From positions 1-41,514 of the forward strand of contig NZ_QTKT01000017.1 of NCBI RefSeq assembly GCF_018424605.1: a stretch of 41,514 nt of DNA. Direction: 5' to 3'. Below the pieces are notes generated by a model, which did no database searches, was not told the DNA's origin, and worked only from the letters and a program-made list of their open reading frames with translations. Source of the stretch: Marinobacter lipolyticus (lineage in GTDB: Bacteria; Pseudomonadota; Gammaproteobacteria; Pseudomonadales; Oleiphilaceae). Each line of letters opens with the position of its first letter. Position 1 is the first letter of the stretch. A program made the position numbers and the translations under genes. Below are positions 1-7,188 of this stretch, in pieces.

Positions 1-1
1 G

Positions 2-2428
2 GCGGAGATCGGGTTTGCCAATCGCATCCGCTGGGACGCCGAACTGAACCTTGACGAATTCAATCCCGGCTACTGGGTGCCGGCTCTGGAAGCCAGTCTC
101 GACGGCGGCATCAACACCCGCGGCCGACTGGATGATAATGGCGAGCCGGAATTGACCGCGGACTGGGACATCTCCGGGCAGTGGCAGCAGGAAACCGCCG
201 TTACCCGGGGCGAGCTGGATGTCGCGGCAGGTACCTGGACCGTGTCTCAGTTAGTCGCGGAGTTGGGCGACAACCGGATTAACGGCGCCGGCCAATGGGG
301 TGAAACGCTGCAGGGAGAGCTCACCGTTAACCTGCCGGATCCCGAAATTTTCCTGCCCGGACTGGCGGGACAGTTGGTGGCTTCGCTGTCGGTGACCGGC
401 GGTACCCCCGAGGATCCCCGGGGCGTGCTGAACCTGCGGGCATCGGATCTGGCGTGGCGGGACGACCTGGCAGTGGAAGTCGTCGAACTGGATGCCGAGC
501 TTGCCGGCGGCCGGTCCGTGGACGCCTCGGCCCGGGCGCAGGATCTCCGGATCGGCGAGCAGAGCCTGGCGGCACTGGCCCTGGGGCTGAGTGGCTCGCC
601 GGATAACCACCGGCTGACGGTTCGCGCTCAGCACGAGGACGCCAACCTCGACGTCGCCCTGTCCGGAGCGGTGAGCAACGCATGGAACAGCTGGCAGGGC
701 GCTCTCGAACGCGGCGAGTTGGCGCTGCCCGGGGTTTCCCAGACCTGGACACTGGATCAGCCGGCGCAGCTTACCTATGGCGCCGATGGCTCGCTCACTC
801 TGGGCGCTCACTGCTGGCGCTGGCAGGACAGCTCTGTCTGCGGTGAGGACCAGTCACTGTTGCCGGAACCGGCGGTGGCCTACCGGATCGAGGATTTCCC
901 CGCATCTGCTTTGCGGCCATTGCTGCCGGAGACCCTGCGCTGGGGCGCCAGCATCGATGCCACCGTGGATCTGGCCATGACCGATCAGGGGCCGGATGGG
1001 GTTATAACGTTGGACGCCGGCGCCGGCGATTTCGAACTCCTGGTGCGGGACGAGTGGCAGACCCTCGCCCACGATACCTTGACAGTGAATCTGCAAATGA
1101 AGCCGGAGGTGGCCGAAGTTGAGCTGCGGCTTGCCGGCCCCGAGCTCGGGGAGTTCGGCCTCGACTTGTCAGTCGATCCCGCCGCACCGGAGCGGACAGT
1201 GTCGGGCGGTTTCTCGCTGACCGGGCTGGATATCGCTCTTGCGGGGGGAATTGCCGGTCTGGAGGAAGTGCAGGGCGAGCTCAACGGTGAAGGTCGGTTA
1301 TCCGGACCGCTGATGAAGCCCGCAGTGGATGGTGAGATCGCCCTCAGTGGCGGTCGCTTCGTCGATCCTTCCATTCCGATGCCGTTGAATGATGTCGCGC
1401 TGGCCCTGCGGCTGAATGGGTATTCCGCCGGCCTGACAGGGCGCTGGACCAGTAACGACCGGAGTACCGGCCAGCTCAAAGGTAACCTGGACTGGTCCGG
1501 ACCGCCTGCGCTGGAGGTCACCGTGACCGGCGAGCGTCTGCCAGTCACCTACGATCCCTACGCCAGGGTCGAGGTGGCGCCGGATATTACCATCGCGTTC
1601 CGGGACGGAGCCCTTTCGGTTCGCGGGCAGGTGGCCGTACCACGGGGTGATATCGAAGTGCGGACCCTGCCTGAGCAGGCCGTATCGGTGTCGGAAGACG
1701 AGGTCATCGTCGGTGCCGAGCCCGAGGAGCCTGCACTGCAGTCAATCAATATGGATGTCACCGTGGTGGTCGGTGAAGACACTGTGACGTTCGATGCCTT
1801 CGGCGTAACCGGTGATCTGGAAGGTACGTTGCGTATTGGCAACGACATGGACACCCGCGGTGCGCTGCAACTGGTTGATGGCCAATACGAGGCCTACGGC
1901 CAGGAGCTCGAGCTTCGCCGGGCGCGCATTGTATTCGTTGGGCCGCTGACCGAACCTTACCTGGATATAGAGGCGATCCGACGAGTGGACACGGTGGTGG
2001 CTGGCATCCGCCTGACCGGGCCGGTCAGTGAGCCGGAAACCGAAGTGTTTTCGGAGCCGTCCATGCCGCAGAGCGATGCGCTCTCTTACGTGATTCTCGG
2101 TCGAGCCCCGCAGAGTCGGGGTGAAGAGGGGCAAATGAGCCGCGCGGCGCTTTCGCTGGGATTAACGCAGGCCAGCAAGCTCACCCAGGGGCTGGGTGAG
2201 GAGCTGGGCATCCGCGAGCTAACCCTGGAGGCGGAGGGCGCCGGTGATGAAGCCTCGGTGGTGGCCAGCGGCTACATTACTGACGAGCTGAGCCTGCGGT
2301 ATGGCGTCGGCATCTTCGAGCCCATTACCACGGTGGCGCTGCGCTATGATCTGGGGCGTTATTTCTATCTGGAAGCGGCCAGTGGCCTGGCGGCTTCCCT
2401 GGATATCTTTTACACGCGGGATTTCTAG
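2..2428 (+). CDS. tamB: TamB C-terminal part (translocation and assembly module, inner-membrane-anchored), 5' truncated by the window
   Basis: The frame is open from the first in-frame codon at position 2, so the start lies outside the window; about 808 codons are present and end at TAG 2426-2428. The protein is built of repetitive short beta strands without transmembrane segments. It ends in the DUF490/TamB domain, recognisable by the stretch reading LQLVDGQYEAYGQELELRRARI, the later SYVILGRAP and the final YYxEAxSG/DIFYTRDF beta-signal-like end. TamB is a periplasm-spanning, groove-shaped protein that works with the Omp85 protein TamA in outer-membrane protein and lipid trafficking. tamA would be expected just upstream, outside the window. 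Its stop codon overlaps that of the converging SIMPL gene. The family call is firm; the N-terminal anchor cannot be seen. Confidence 0.9.
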   Translation, partial: AEIGFANRIRWDAELNLDEFNPGYWVPALEASLDGGINTRGRLDDNGEPELTADWDISGQWQQETAVTRGELDVAAGTWTVSQLVAELGDNRINGAGQWGETLQGELTVNLPDPEIFLPGLAGQLVASLSVTGGTPEDPRGVLNLRASDLAWRDDLAVEVVELDAELAGGRSVDASARAQDLRIGEQSLAALALGLSGSPDNHRLTVRAQHEDANLDVALSGAVSNAWNSWQGALERGELALPGVSQTWTLDQPAQLTYGADGSLTLGAHCWRWQDSSVCGEDQSLLPEPAVAYRIEDFPASALRPLLPETLRWGASIDATVDLAMTDQGPDGVITLDAGAGDFELLVRDEWQTLAHDTLTVNLQMKPEVAEVELRLAGPELGEFGLDLSVDPAAPERTVSGGFSLTGLDIALAGGIAGLEEVQGELNGEGRLSGPLMKPAVDGEIALSGGRFVDPSIPMPLNDVALALRLNGYSAGLTGRWTSNDRSTGQLKGNLDWSGPPALEVTVTGERLPVTYDPYARVEVAPDITIAFRDGALSVRGQVAVPRGDIEVRTLPEQAVSVSEDEVIVGAEPEEPALQSINMDVTVVVGEDTVTFDAFGVTGDLEGTLRIGNDMDTRGALQLVDGQYEAYGQELELRRARIVFVGPLTEPYLDIEAIRRVDTVVAGIRLTGPVSEPETEVFSEPSMPQSDALSYVILGRAPQSRGEEGQMSRAALSLGLTQASKLTQGLGEELGIRELTLEAEGAGDEASVVASGYITDELSLRYGVGIFEPITTVALRYDLGRYFYLEAASGLAASLDIFYTRDF

Positions 2429-3111
2429 TCCAGCGTGAACGTGGCGCTGACGCTGGCCTGCAACTCACGGTCGCCGATTCGGGACACCGCGTCGCCGGCG
2501 GATTTCGCTTCGGACATCATCATCGGGACTGGCCGGTGGCCGCCGTTGATGTTGATGGTGACCACCTCGCCGCAGGACATGTCGAGCTCGTTGGCAACAA
2601 ACTCGCAGCGCGAGCGCGCATCGGCGATCGCTCGTGCCAGGGCCTGTCGTTGAAGATCTGCTTCCTCGGAATGGTAGAAGCTGCCATTGCCAAGGTGATA
2701 ATCCATGCCCAGTTCCTGCGCCTGCGCGAGCAGCGGGTTGAGCAGCGTCAGATCATCAATCGTAAAGCTGACTGTTTGCGAGGCCACCGCGCGCTGTTCC
2801 GGTTCCTCACCGCGTTCCTGGATGGGAAGGGTACGGGTGTATAGGTTGAGGTTGGCGTCGCTGTAGTCGTTCAGTCGATCCCGGTACGGATCGATGGCGT
2901 CGCGCCATTGTTGCATCAACCCGTTGACCTTATCGGATGCATTGGCAGCGAGTTTGTCTTCGGCGCTGGCGGTGAATGTCAGGCGGGCGCTGTCCGGGGT
3001 GTAGGTCACTGCGCCCTCGCCTGACAGTGTGACTTCACCGGCGTGGGCTGCCAGTGGCAGCAGGGCAGCGGCAAGGCCGGGAATCAGGTGTTTCTTCAGG
3101 GATGTAAACAT
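2425..3111 (-). CDS. SIMPL-domain (DUF541, YggE-like) periplasmic protein
   Basis: This 228-residue protein starts at ATG 3109-3111. That start is preferred over an in-frame codon 60 bases upstream because it directly begins a signal peptide (MFTSLKKHLIPGLAAALLPL, then AAHA cleavage) and has GGAG 7 nt before it. The mature part shows the SIMPL pattern: VTLSGEGAVTYTPDSARLTF at the start, a middle region with TVSFTIDDL, RQALARAIADARSR, and ASVSATFTLD at the end. E. coli YggE is the known relative; it is exported and linked to oxidative stress, but its biochemical activity is unknown. The gene lies 31 bases after the hydrolase gene on the same strand, so it is probably the last gene of the amidoligase operon. 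Its TAG stop sits in the same CTAG as the tamB stop. Confidence 0.85.
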   Translation of the reverse strand: MFTSLKKHLIPGLAAALLPLAAHAGEVTLSGEGAVTYTPDSARLTFTASAEDKLAANASDKVNGLMQQWRDAIDPYRDRLNDYSDANLNLYTRTLPIQERGEEPEQRAVASQTVSFTIDDLTLLNPLLAQAQELGMDYHLGNGSFYHSEEADLQRQALARAIADARSRCEFVANELDMSCGEVVTININGGHRPVPMMMSEAKSAGDAVSRIGDRELQASVSATFTLD

Positions 3112-3142
3112 GTCAGATCTCCGTTCTATCGATGGGATAACA

Positions 3143-3880
3143 TCAGGCTGTGGGCAGGGAATCGGCCTCATCCAGTCGCATCAGCTTACGCTCACGTGCG
3201 GCATGTACAAAGTGGCTGAAAATGCGGCGGTGTCCGGGATGGTACAGCAGGTACTCGGGATGCCACTGAACCCCCATCCACCACTGCTCACCGGTGCTCT
3301 CGATAGCCTGCACAAACCGGTCGTTGTCCAGCGCCACCACCCTCAGGCCGTGACCGAGGCGTTTGATCGCCTGACTGTGTATCCGGTTGGCACCGATGAC
3401 CGGGCTGTCCATCAGGCGGGCCAGACGGGTGTTGTCTACCAGCCGCACCGTCTGCATCGGCAGCAGCAGCGGGCGGTGGCGGGTATTGACCCGCAGCGGG
3501 GTAACGTTCTGGCACAGCGACCCACCGTGGAACACGTTGATAAACTGGGCTCCCCGACAGATACCCAGTACCGGCAGCCTCAGGCGTTGGGCCTCGGCCA
3601 GTAAGCGCTGATCGGTCTGGTCGCGGCGGGCATCATAGCGGGCAGTCACGGTTGAGCGCTGACCATAGAGCGACGGATCAACGTGGGTGCCGCCGGACAG
3701 CACCAGGCCGTCCAGCAGTGACACATCCACCTTCGATCCCGGGCGGATGTAATGGGTGCGGGCTCCGTGCAGTTTCAGGCCCAGATTGATCAGCCGATGG
3801 GCCAGGCTGCGACGCACGGGACCGCTGATGCCAATGGTCAGGCCCGGAAGCTCGGGGGCTTCGCCGGCTTGCTCAGACAT
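3143..3880 (-). CDS. Class I glutamine-amidotransferase-like hydrolase (peptidase C26, PuuD-like)
   Basis: The 245-residue protein has the full gamma-glutamyl hydrolase triad layout. LVLSGGTHVDPSLYG (59-73) takes the place of the usual PGG oxyanion region, the nucleophile elbow is LGICRGAQFINV (Cys108), and the His/Glu pair is in GVQWHPE (His207, Glu209). Families of this type (PuuD, gamma-glutamyl-GABA hydrolase) cleave gamma-glutamyl amide bonds. No synthetase domain is fused to it. The start codon overlaps the end of the amidoligase gene by 8 bases in an ATGTCTGA junction, so the two are likely translationally coupled. The neighbour suggests that one enzyme makes and the other breaks a gamma-glutamyl-type amide. 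The actual substrate is not visible from sequence. Confidence 0.88.
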   Translation of the reverse strand: MSEQAGEAPELPGLTIGISGPVRRSLAHRLINLGLKLHGARTHYIRPGSKVDVSLLDGLVLSGGTHVDPSLYGQRSTVTARYDARRDQTDQRLLAEAQRLRLPVLGICRGAQFINVFHGGSLCQNVTPLRVNTRHRPLLLPMQTVRLVDNTRLARLMDSPVIGANRIHSQAIKRLGHGLRVVALDNDRFVQAIESTGEQWWMGVQWHPEYLLYHPGHRRIFSHFVHAARERKLMRLDEADSLPTA

Positions 3881-4874
3881 AACCCTTGGCGTGCAGCCAC
3901 CGTTCGCAGGTGTCCGGCCAGCTTTGGGTGAGGTTTTTCAGGCTCAGTTTCCGGCTCTTGCGAAACTCGTCCCGCAGTTCGGCCAGATCGCCGGCGTTGT
4001 TGGCCAGCTGCTCCAGTACCACCCAGTCGTTCCATACCGTCGAAAAATGCCATTCCGGATTATCGATGTCGCAGTCCGGCAACCGATAGTGCAGGGTGGG
4101 GCGGCTTTTGATGCGTTCGTCCTCCACAAACTCCGCCAGCAGCTCACTGTCGATATGGGCGAACAATGGCAGCAGATCCAGCGCCTTGTTGCGGGTGGGG
4201 TTGTACTTCAGGTAGTCCCGCATCAATTGTTCGAAATTCGGCGCGTAGTCATCTTCCATCAGTTTATCGGTGTAGGTGCTGCTCCAGGGCTCGATGTAAC
4301 TGGTGAACTTGCGGCTGATATCGATCTGGTGGCGGGCTTTCAACCAGTCATAAAGCGCGGCAAAGGACTGCAGGTACCGAACCAGCGTGGGGGCCTCCAG
4401 GTCTGGAAGTTCCGGGTTCAGCTGGAGTCCGAAGGCATAATAGATGGCTTCGCGGCTGCCCAGAGCGCCGGCCTTGCGCAGTTCTTCGCACAGGGTTTCG
4501 ATGCGCTCAAGGGACGAGAAGGGCAGCGGCGGGCTCACAATTTCCAGGGGAACGATCTTCTCGGCAGCGGCGTCTATCACGTCCATCGCCTGGCCGCCCA
4601 GCTCCCGCACAGACTCGGGCAGACGCTCATCCTGCAAGTCCAGATCCTTGATCGGGTCGGAGTCCAGTTCAATGGTGAAGGTGCCCAAGTCCGTATCCAG
4701 CTCCGCCACATAGCGCGACGCTTCCCTGGCCTTGCCCGACAACAAATTGCCGCTCAAATCCACCAGAGTGCCGTAACTCAGCCCCGAAAGCTCAATCTCA
4801 ACGCCCACCCGCCGCTCTTCACCGGCTGCGGTTCTCAGAATGTCTGGCATCCTGCATGACTGTGATTCGCTCAT
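3873..4874 (-). CDS. Amidoligase family protein (Amidoligase_2, glutamine-synthetase-like fold)
   Basis: This 333-residue soluble protein carries motifs of the predicted amidoligase family. RRVGVEIELSG (21-31) has the paired metal-binding glutamates Glu26 and Glu28. FTIELDSDP (66-74) and LEIVSPPLPFSSL (110-122) follow, then GLQLNPE (149-155) and SYIEPWSSTYTD (192-203). These correspond to the strands of the glutamine-synthetase-like ATP/metal site. The family is predicted to couple ATP hydrolysis to amide bond formation; members are often encoded next to glutamine-amidotransferase-like peptidases, as here. Start ATG 4872-4874 has GGAGG 8 nt upstream. It is the first gene of a minus-strand operon with the hydrolase and SIMPL genes, divergent from lexA across 162 bases. 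Substrate unknown. Confidence 0.8.
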   Translation of the reverse strand: MSESQSCRMPDILRTAAGEERRVGVEIELSGLSYGTLVDLSGNLLSGKAREASRYVAELDTDLGTFTIELDSDPIKDLDLQDERLPESVRELGGQAMDVIDAAAEKIVPLEIVSPPLPFSSLERIETLCEELRKAGALGSREAIYYAFGLQLNPELPDLEAPTLVRYLQSFAALYDWLKARHQIDISRKFTSYIEPWSSTYTDKLMEDDYAPNFEQLMRDYLKYNPTRNKALDLLPLFAHIDSELLAEFVEDERIKSRPTLHYRLPDCDIDNPEWHFSTVWNDWVVLEQLANNAGDLAELRDEFRKSRKLSLKNLTQSWPDTCERWLHAKGYV

Positions 4875-4966
4875 TCCTGTGCCTCCACAATAGGTTGCAC
4901 CTACCTTATCACAGCGCTTGGGTGCACGAACCAGCCGCTGGCTGACAAAAAAGTCAGGAACGGATC

Positions 4967-4995
4967 TTTACACTGGATAAAACACTGTATATAGT
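4967..4995 (+). promoter_or_regulatory. Sigma-70 promoter of lexA-sulA
   Basis: TTTACA at 4967-4972 and TATAGT at 4990-4995 are separated by exactly 17 bases and match sigma-70 hexamers at five of six positions each. The expected transcription start is near 5002, at the edge of the SOS box. A palindrome CTGAC-A6-GTCAG lies just upstream at 4942-4957. Confidence 0.72.
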
Positions 4996-5002
4996 CAATT
5001 CA

Positions 5003-5018
5003 CTGTATATAAAAACAG
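5003..5018 (+). promoter_or_regulatory. LexA-binding SOS box
   Basis: CTGTATATAAAAACAG matches the gammaproteobacterial CTG-N10-CAG operator with an AT-rich centre. It lies 18 bases before the lexA start and would cover the transcription start. A second half-site, CTGTATATAG, begins at 4985 and overlaps the -10 element, but it lacks the CAG half. Confidence 0.9.
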
Positions 5019-5036
5019 GACTGATAAGGCGATCCC

Positions 5037-5645
5037 ATGAAGCTGACAGCAAGGCAAGGACAGGTACTGGACATCATCCGCCGCTATGTGGATGAAACCG
5101 GATATCCCCCGACCCGGGCGGAAATCGCCGCAGAACTGGGTTTTCGGTCGGCTAACGCCGCAGAAGAGCACCTGCGGGCGCTGGCACGCAAAGGGGCCAT
5201 TGAAATGGTTCCCGGAGCCAGTCGCGGCATTCGTCTGCCGGAAGCAGAGGAGGATCTGGGGTTGCCGGTGATCGGTCAGGTGGCTGCAGGCAGCCCGATC
5301 CTGGCCCAGGAGCACATCGAAGATCACTGCACCCTGAAGCCGGACTTTTTCTCACCCTCGGCAGACTACCTGCTGCGCGTACGCGGTATGAGCATGAAGG
5401 ACATTGGCATTCTTGATGGCGATCTGCTGGCGGTTCACCGCACCCAGGACGTACACAACGGTCAGGTGGTGGTAGCCCGGGTTGGTGACGAAGTCACGGT
5501 AAAGCGCTTCCGCAAGGAAGGCGCGAAAGTTCTGTTGATTGCGGAAAACGAGGAGTTTGCCCCGATTGAAGTTGACCTGCGGGAGCAGGAAATTTTTATC
5601 GAAGGGCTTGGGGTTGGTGTCATCCGCCGGTCGGACATGCACTGA
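5037..5645 (+). CDS. lexA: LexA, SOS-response repressor and self-cleaving protease
   Basis: The 202-residue protein has the normal LexA layout. An N-terminal winged helix-turn-helix begins [18 protein letters not shown] and contains [13 protein letters not shown] with [16 protein letters not shown]. The cleavage site Ala84-Gly85 is in QVAAGSP. The S24 catalytic dyad is Ser119 ([12 protein letters not shown]) and Lys156 (VTVKRF). RecA filaments on single-stranded DNA stimulate its self-cleavage, which releases SOS genes. The gene carries its own SOS box immediately upstream and is followed after 33 bases by sulA, so it is autoregulated together with sulA. The start is fixed by the canonical MKLT N terminus. 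Confidence 0.98.
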   Translation: MKLTARQGQVLDIIRRYVDETGYPPTRAEIAAELGFRSANAAEEHLRALARKGAIEMVPGASRGIRLPEAEEDLGLPVIGQVAAGSPILAQEHIEDHCTLKPDFFSPSADYLLRVRGMSMKDIGILDGDLLAVHRTQDVHNGQVVVARVGDEVTVKRFRKEGAKVLLIAENEEFAPIEVDLREQEIFIEGLGVGVIRRSDMH

Positions 5646-5678
5646 TCCATCACGGTTAACCAGAAGGCGAGGCGCGTC

Positions 5679-6155
5679 ATGGAACAACTCAGCTTTAACC
5701 AGAATCTGGCCTATGCACGGCCGGCGTTCGGCTACCAGGCCCCGGGAAAGTCCGCTGTTGTCCGGGCCGGCGCGGCGCGGTCGCGCCGTACTGAGCCTGC
5801 CGCTGGCAATGTGACCGAGATCATTCTGCCGGAGGGGCAGGTTGAGAATTTCCAGTTGTTGCTGCCCATGTTGACGCAGCTTAACCAGGAGAAACGCTGG
5901 CTTGCCTGGATTGACCCGCCCCAGGCGTTGGTCAGCAAGTGGCAGAAAATGCACGGCATAGTGGCCGGTGAGTTACTGGTGTTGCGGTCGACGGCGGACT
6001 ATCCGGCACGTGATCTGGCCGAGCGAGCGCTCAGCGCCGGTACCTGCCACGCCGTTGTCATGTGGACCCGCAAGCTGGGCCGTGATGCGCTGCAGGCACT
6101 GCAGGAAGCATCCGCCCGAGGAAACAGCCACGGTGTGGTGCTGCGCCAGCGCTGA
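5679..6155 (+). CDS. sulA: SulA-like SOS cell-division inhibitor
   Basis: This 158-residue protein resembles Pseudomonas-type SulA. It has a variable basic N terminus, then VTEIILPEGQVENFQLLLPML, KRWLAWIDPPQALV, and a core with ERALSAGTCHAVVMW and a C-terminal SARGNSHGVVLRQR. The RecA-like half-fold of SulA binds FtsZ and blocks polymerisation, so division pauses during DNA damage. It starts 33 bases after the lexA stop, with GAGG 6 nt before ATG 5679, and has no promoter of its own that I can see, so it should be co-induced with lexA. The stop codon sits inside the loop of the terminator hairpin. The order lexA-sulA is the same as in Pseudomonas. Confidence 0.9.
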   Translation: MEQLSFNQNLAYARPAFGYQAPGKSAVVRAGAARSRRTEPAAGNVTEIILPEGQVENFQLLLPMLTQLNQEKRWLAWIDPPQALVSKWQKMHGIVAGELLVLRSTADYPARDLAERALSAGTCHAVVMWTRKLGRDALQALQEASARGNSHGVVLRQR

Positions 6156-6173
6156 GTGCGCTGGCAAGTTTTT
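6145..6173 (+). terminator. Rho-independent terminator of lexA-sulA
   Basis: A perfect 8-bp stem, GCCAGCGC (6145-6152) with GCGCTGGC (6158-6165), encloses a 5-nt loop TGAGT and is followed by AAG and five T residues. The sulA stop TGA 6153-6155 forms part of the loop. It lies between two convergent genes. Confidence 0.85.
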
Positions 6174-6175
6174 GC

Positions 6176-6436
6176 TCAGTGAAGTGTGTAGGACGGCTGA
6201 GCTTCCTGCGCGTCCAGTTCTTCGTCTTCCCAGTCGATGTCGTGCGCAACGTTGCCTACAGCTTCAATGCCGGCGGCGATCATCGCCTTGGCCACCGACA
6301 TATCGCGATCTTCCATCATCTCGCGCGCTTCTGATGAAAACGAAATGCGCACCAGTGGGGCGGCATCGTCATCGATACGGCGCAACGCATAATCGCCATC
6401 ACTCAGTTGTACGATTTCAAAAAAAGATGGTGACAT
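6176..6436 (-). CDS. Conserved small acidic hypothetical protein (86 aa) near lexA-sulA
   Basis: The 86-residue product begins MSPSFFEIVQLSDGDYALRR and has a strand-rich first half (IVQLSDGDYALRRI, PLVRISFS). A helical stretch SVAKAMIAAGIEAVGNVA follows, then an acidic tail rich in Asp and Glu. There is no signal peptide or membrane segment. I know no function for it. Its position beside lexA-sulA and downstream of a DUF6586-type gene matches the small hypothetical gene (PA3009 as I recall) in Pseudomonas aeruginosa, so it is a conserved neighbour, not a spurious frame. The ribosome-binding site AAAGG lies 9 nt upstream. It is 44 bases downstream of the DUF6586 gene on the same strand and probably cotranscribed with it. 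Confidence 0.75.
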   Translation of the reverse strand: MSPSFFEIVQLSDGDYALRRIDDDAAPLVRISFSSEAREMMEDRDMSVAKAMIAAGIEAVGNVAHDIDWEDEELDAQEAQPSYTLH

Positions 6437-6480
6437 TCACATAGCCTTTAAGTTGTTTTCCACCCCGGTTGCCGTGCGAA

Positions 6481-6969
6481 TTACCATTCGCTGTGGCGTT
6501 CCTCCAGGGTATCAGCAAATTGTTTCAGCGCGTTCAGCGATGCGTAGAGTGCCGATGGAGACCGGTCAGGGCCTGATGCCGCGGCGATCGCAATGATGTT
6601 CTCCGCGCTTACCGTTTTACGGGTTGCCGGTGGTCTGCCCTGCGCAGCGTCCAGTTGATCCAGGTGCTGCCACCAGCTGCCAGCTTCCCCGGCCAGCGCC
6701 TGTAACGCCTCGGTTTCCGGTACCTCTTCGCCAACCAGCTGGATCAGCGCTTCCAGGGATTCCGGCTCGCTATTTCTGTGCTGGTAGAAGCGGGCAATCA
6801 TCACCAGCAGCAGGCGCCGGGCTCGCAGTGTCAGCTCAATCGCCCCCTGGATCAGTGCCTCACGCTCCAGCGCCGACTCATCCCCGGCTTGCCCGCTATC
6901 GGCCCGGCCCGTCAGCGTTCTGGCCATGAACAGCTTTTGAGAAACCAGTGAGTACCACTGTGACGCCAT
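6481..6969 (-). CDS. DUF6586-like hypothetical protein (162 aa)
   Basis: The 162-residue, mostly helical soluble protein begins MASQWYSLVSQKLFMARTL. It contains a long helix with ELTLRARRLLLVMIARFYQ and ends in a helix around YASLNALKQFADTLEE. It resembles the Pseudomonas family encoded between sulA and topA (PA3010-like, which I recall as DUF6586); this assignment is from memory of the family pattern. No catalytic motif is evident. The start ATG has AGG 6 nt before it. It is first in a two-gene minus-strand unit with the 86-residue gene. It faces away from the DUF1329 gene, leaving a 219-base divergent region. Confidence 0.75.
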   Translation of the reverse strand: MASQWYSLVSQKLFMARTLTGRADSGQAGDESALEREALIQGAIELTLRARRLLLVMIARFYQHRNSEPESLEALIQLVGEEVPETEALQALAGEAGSWWQHLDQLDAAQGRPPATRKTVSAENIIAIAAASGPDRSPSALYASLNALKQFADTLEERHSEW

Positions 6970-7111
6970 GATTACCTGCCAACCACGTCGGTCGGCCGAC
7001 GCATGAAAAAGGGTGTTCTTCAGATTGATTCGTCAGTCTACCATTTTCAGCCGCGGATTTCCTCCCTCGTGTTGGTACCTATGGGTTTAACAAGAAAACA
7101 CAAACATTCAC

Positions 7112-7129
7112 TTGAAACGGTCGTTTGAA
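7112..7129. promoter_or_regulatory. PsrA-like operator palindrome upstream of the DUF1329 gene
   Basis: TTGAAACGGTCGTTTGAA is an inverted repeat with one mismatched pair. Its core GAAAC-N4-GTTTG fits the published PsrA pattern (G/C)AAAC-N2-4-GTTT(G/C) for the TetR-family fatty-acid sensor of Pseudomonas. It lies 59 bases before the DUF1329 start in the divergent region. TetR-family binding is likely; PsrA itself is an inference. Confidence 0.5.
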
Positions 7130-7188
7130 TTTGGCAAAAAGGCCGCCCGCTGAACGGGATTTGAACAATTAAGGGAGGTGACTTGGGG

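Noticed and set aside
4985..5000. Second SOS box before lexA
   Set aside because: The CTG half and AT-rich centre are good, but the right half reads ATT instead of CAG, so it is only a half-site.
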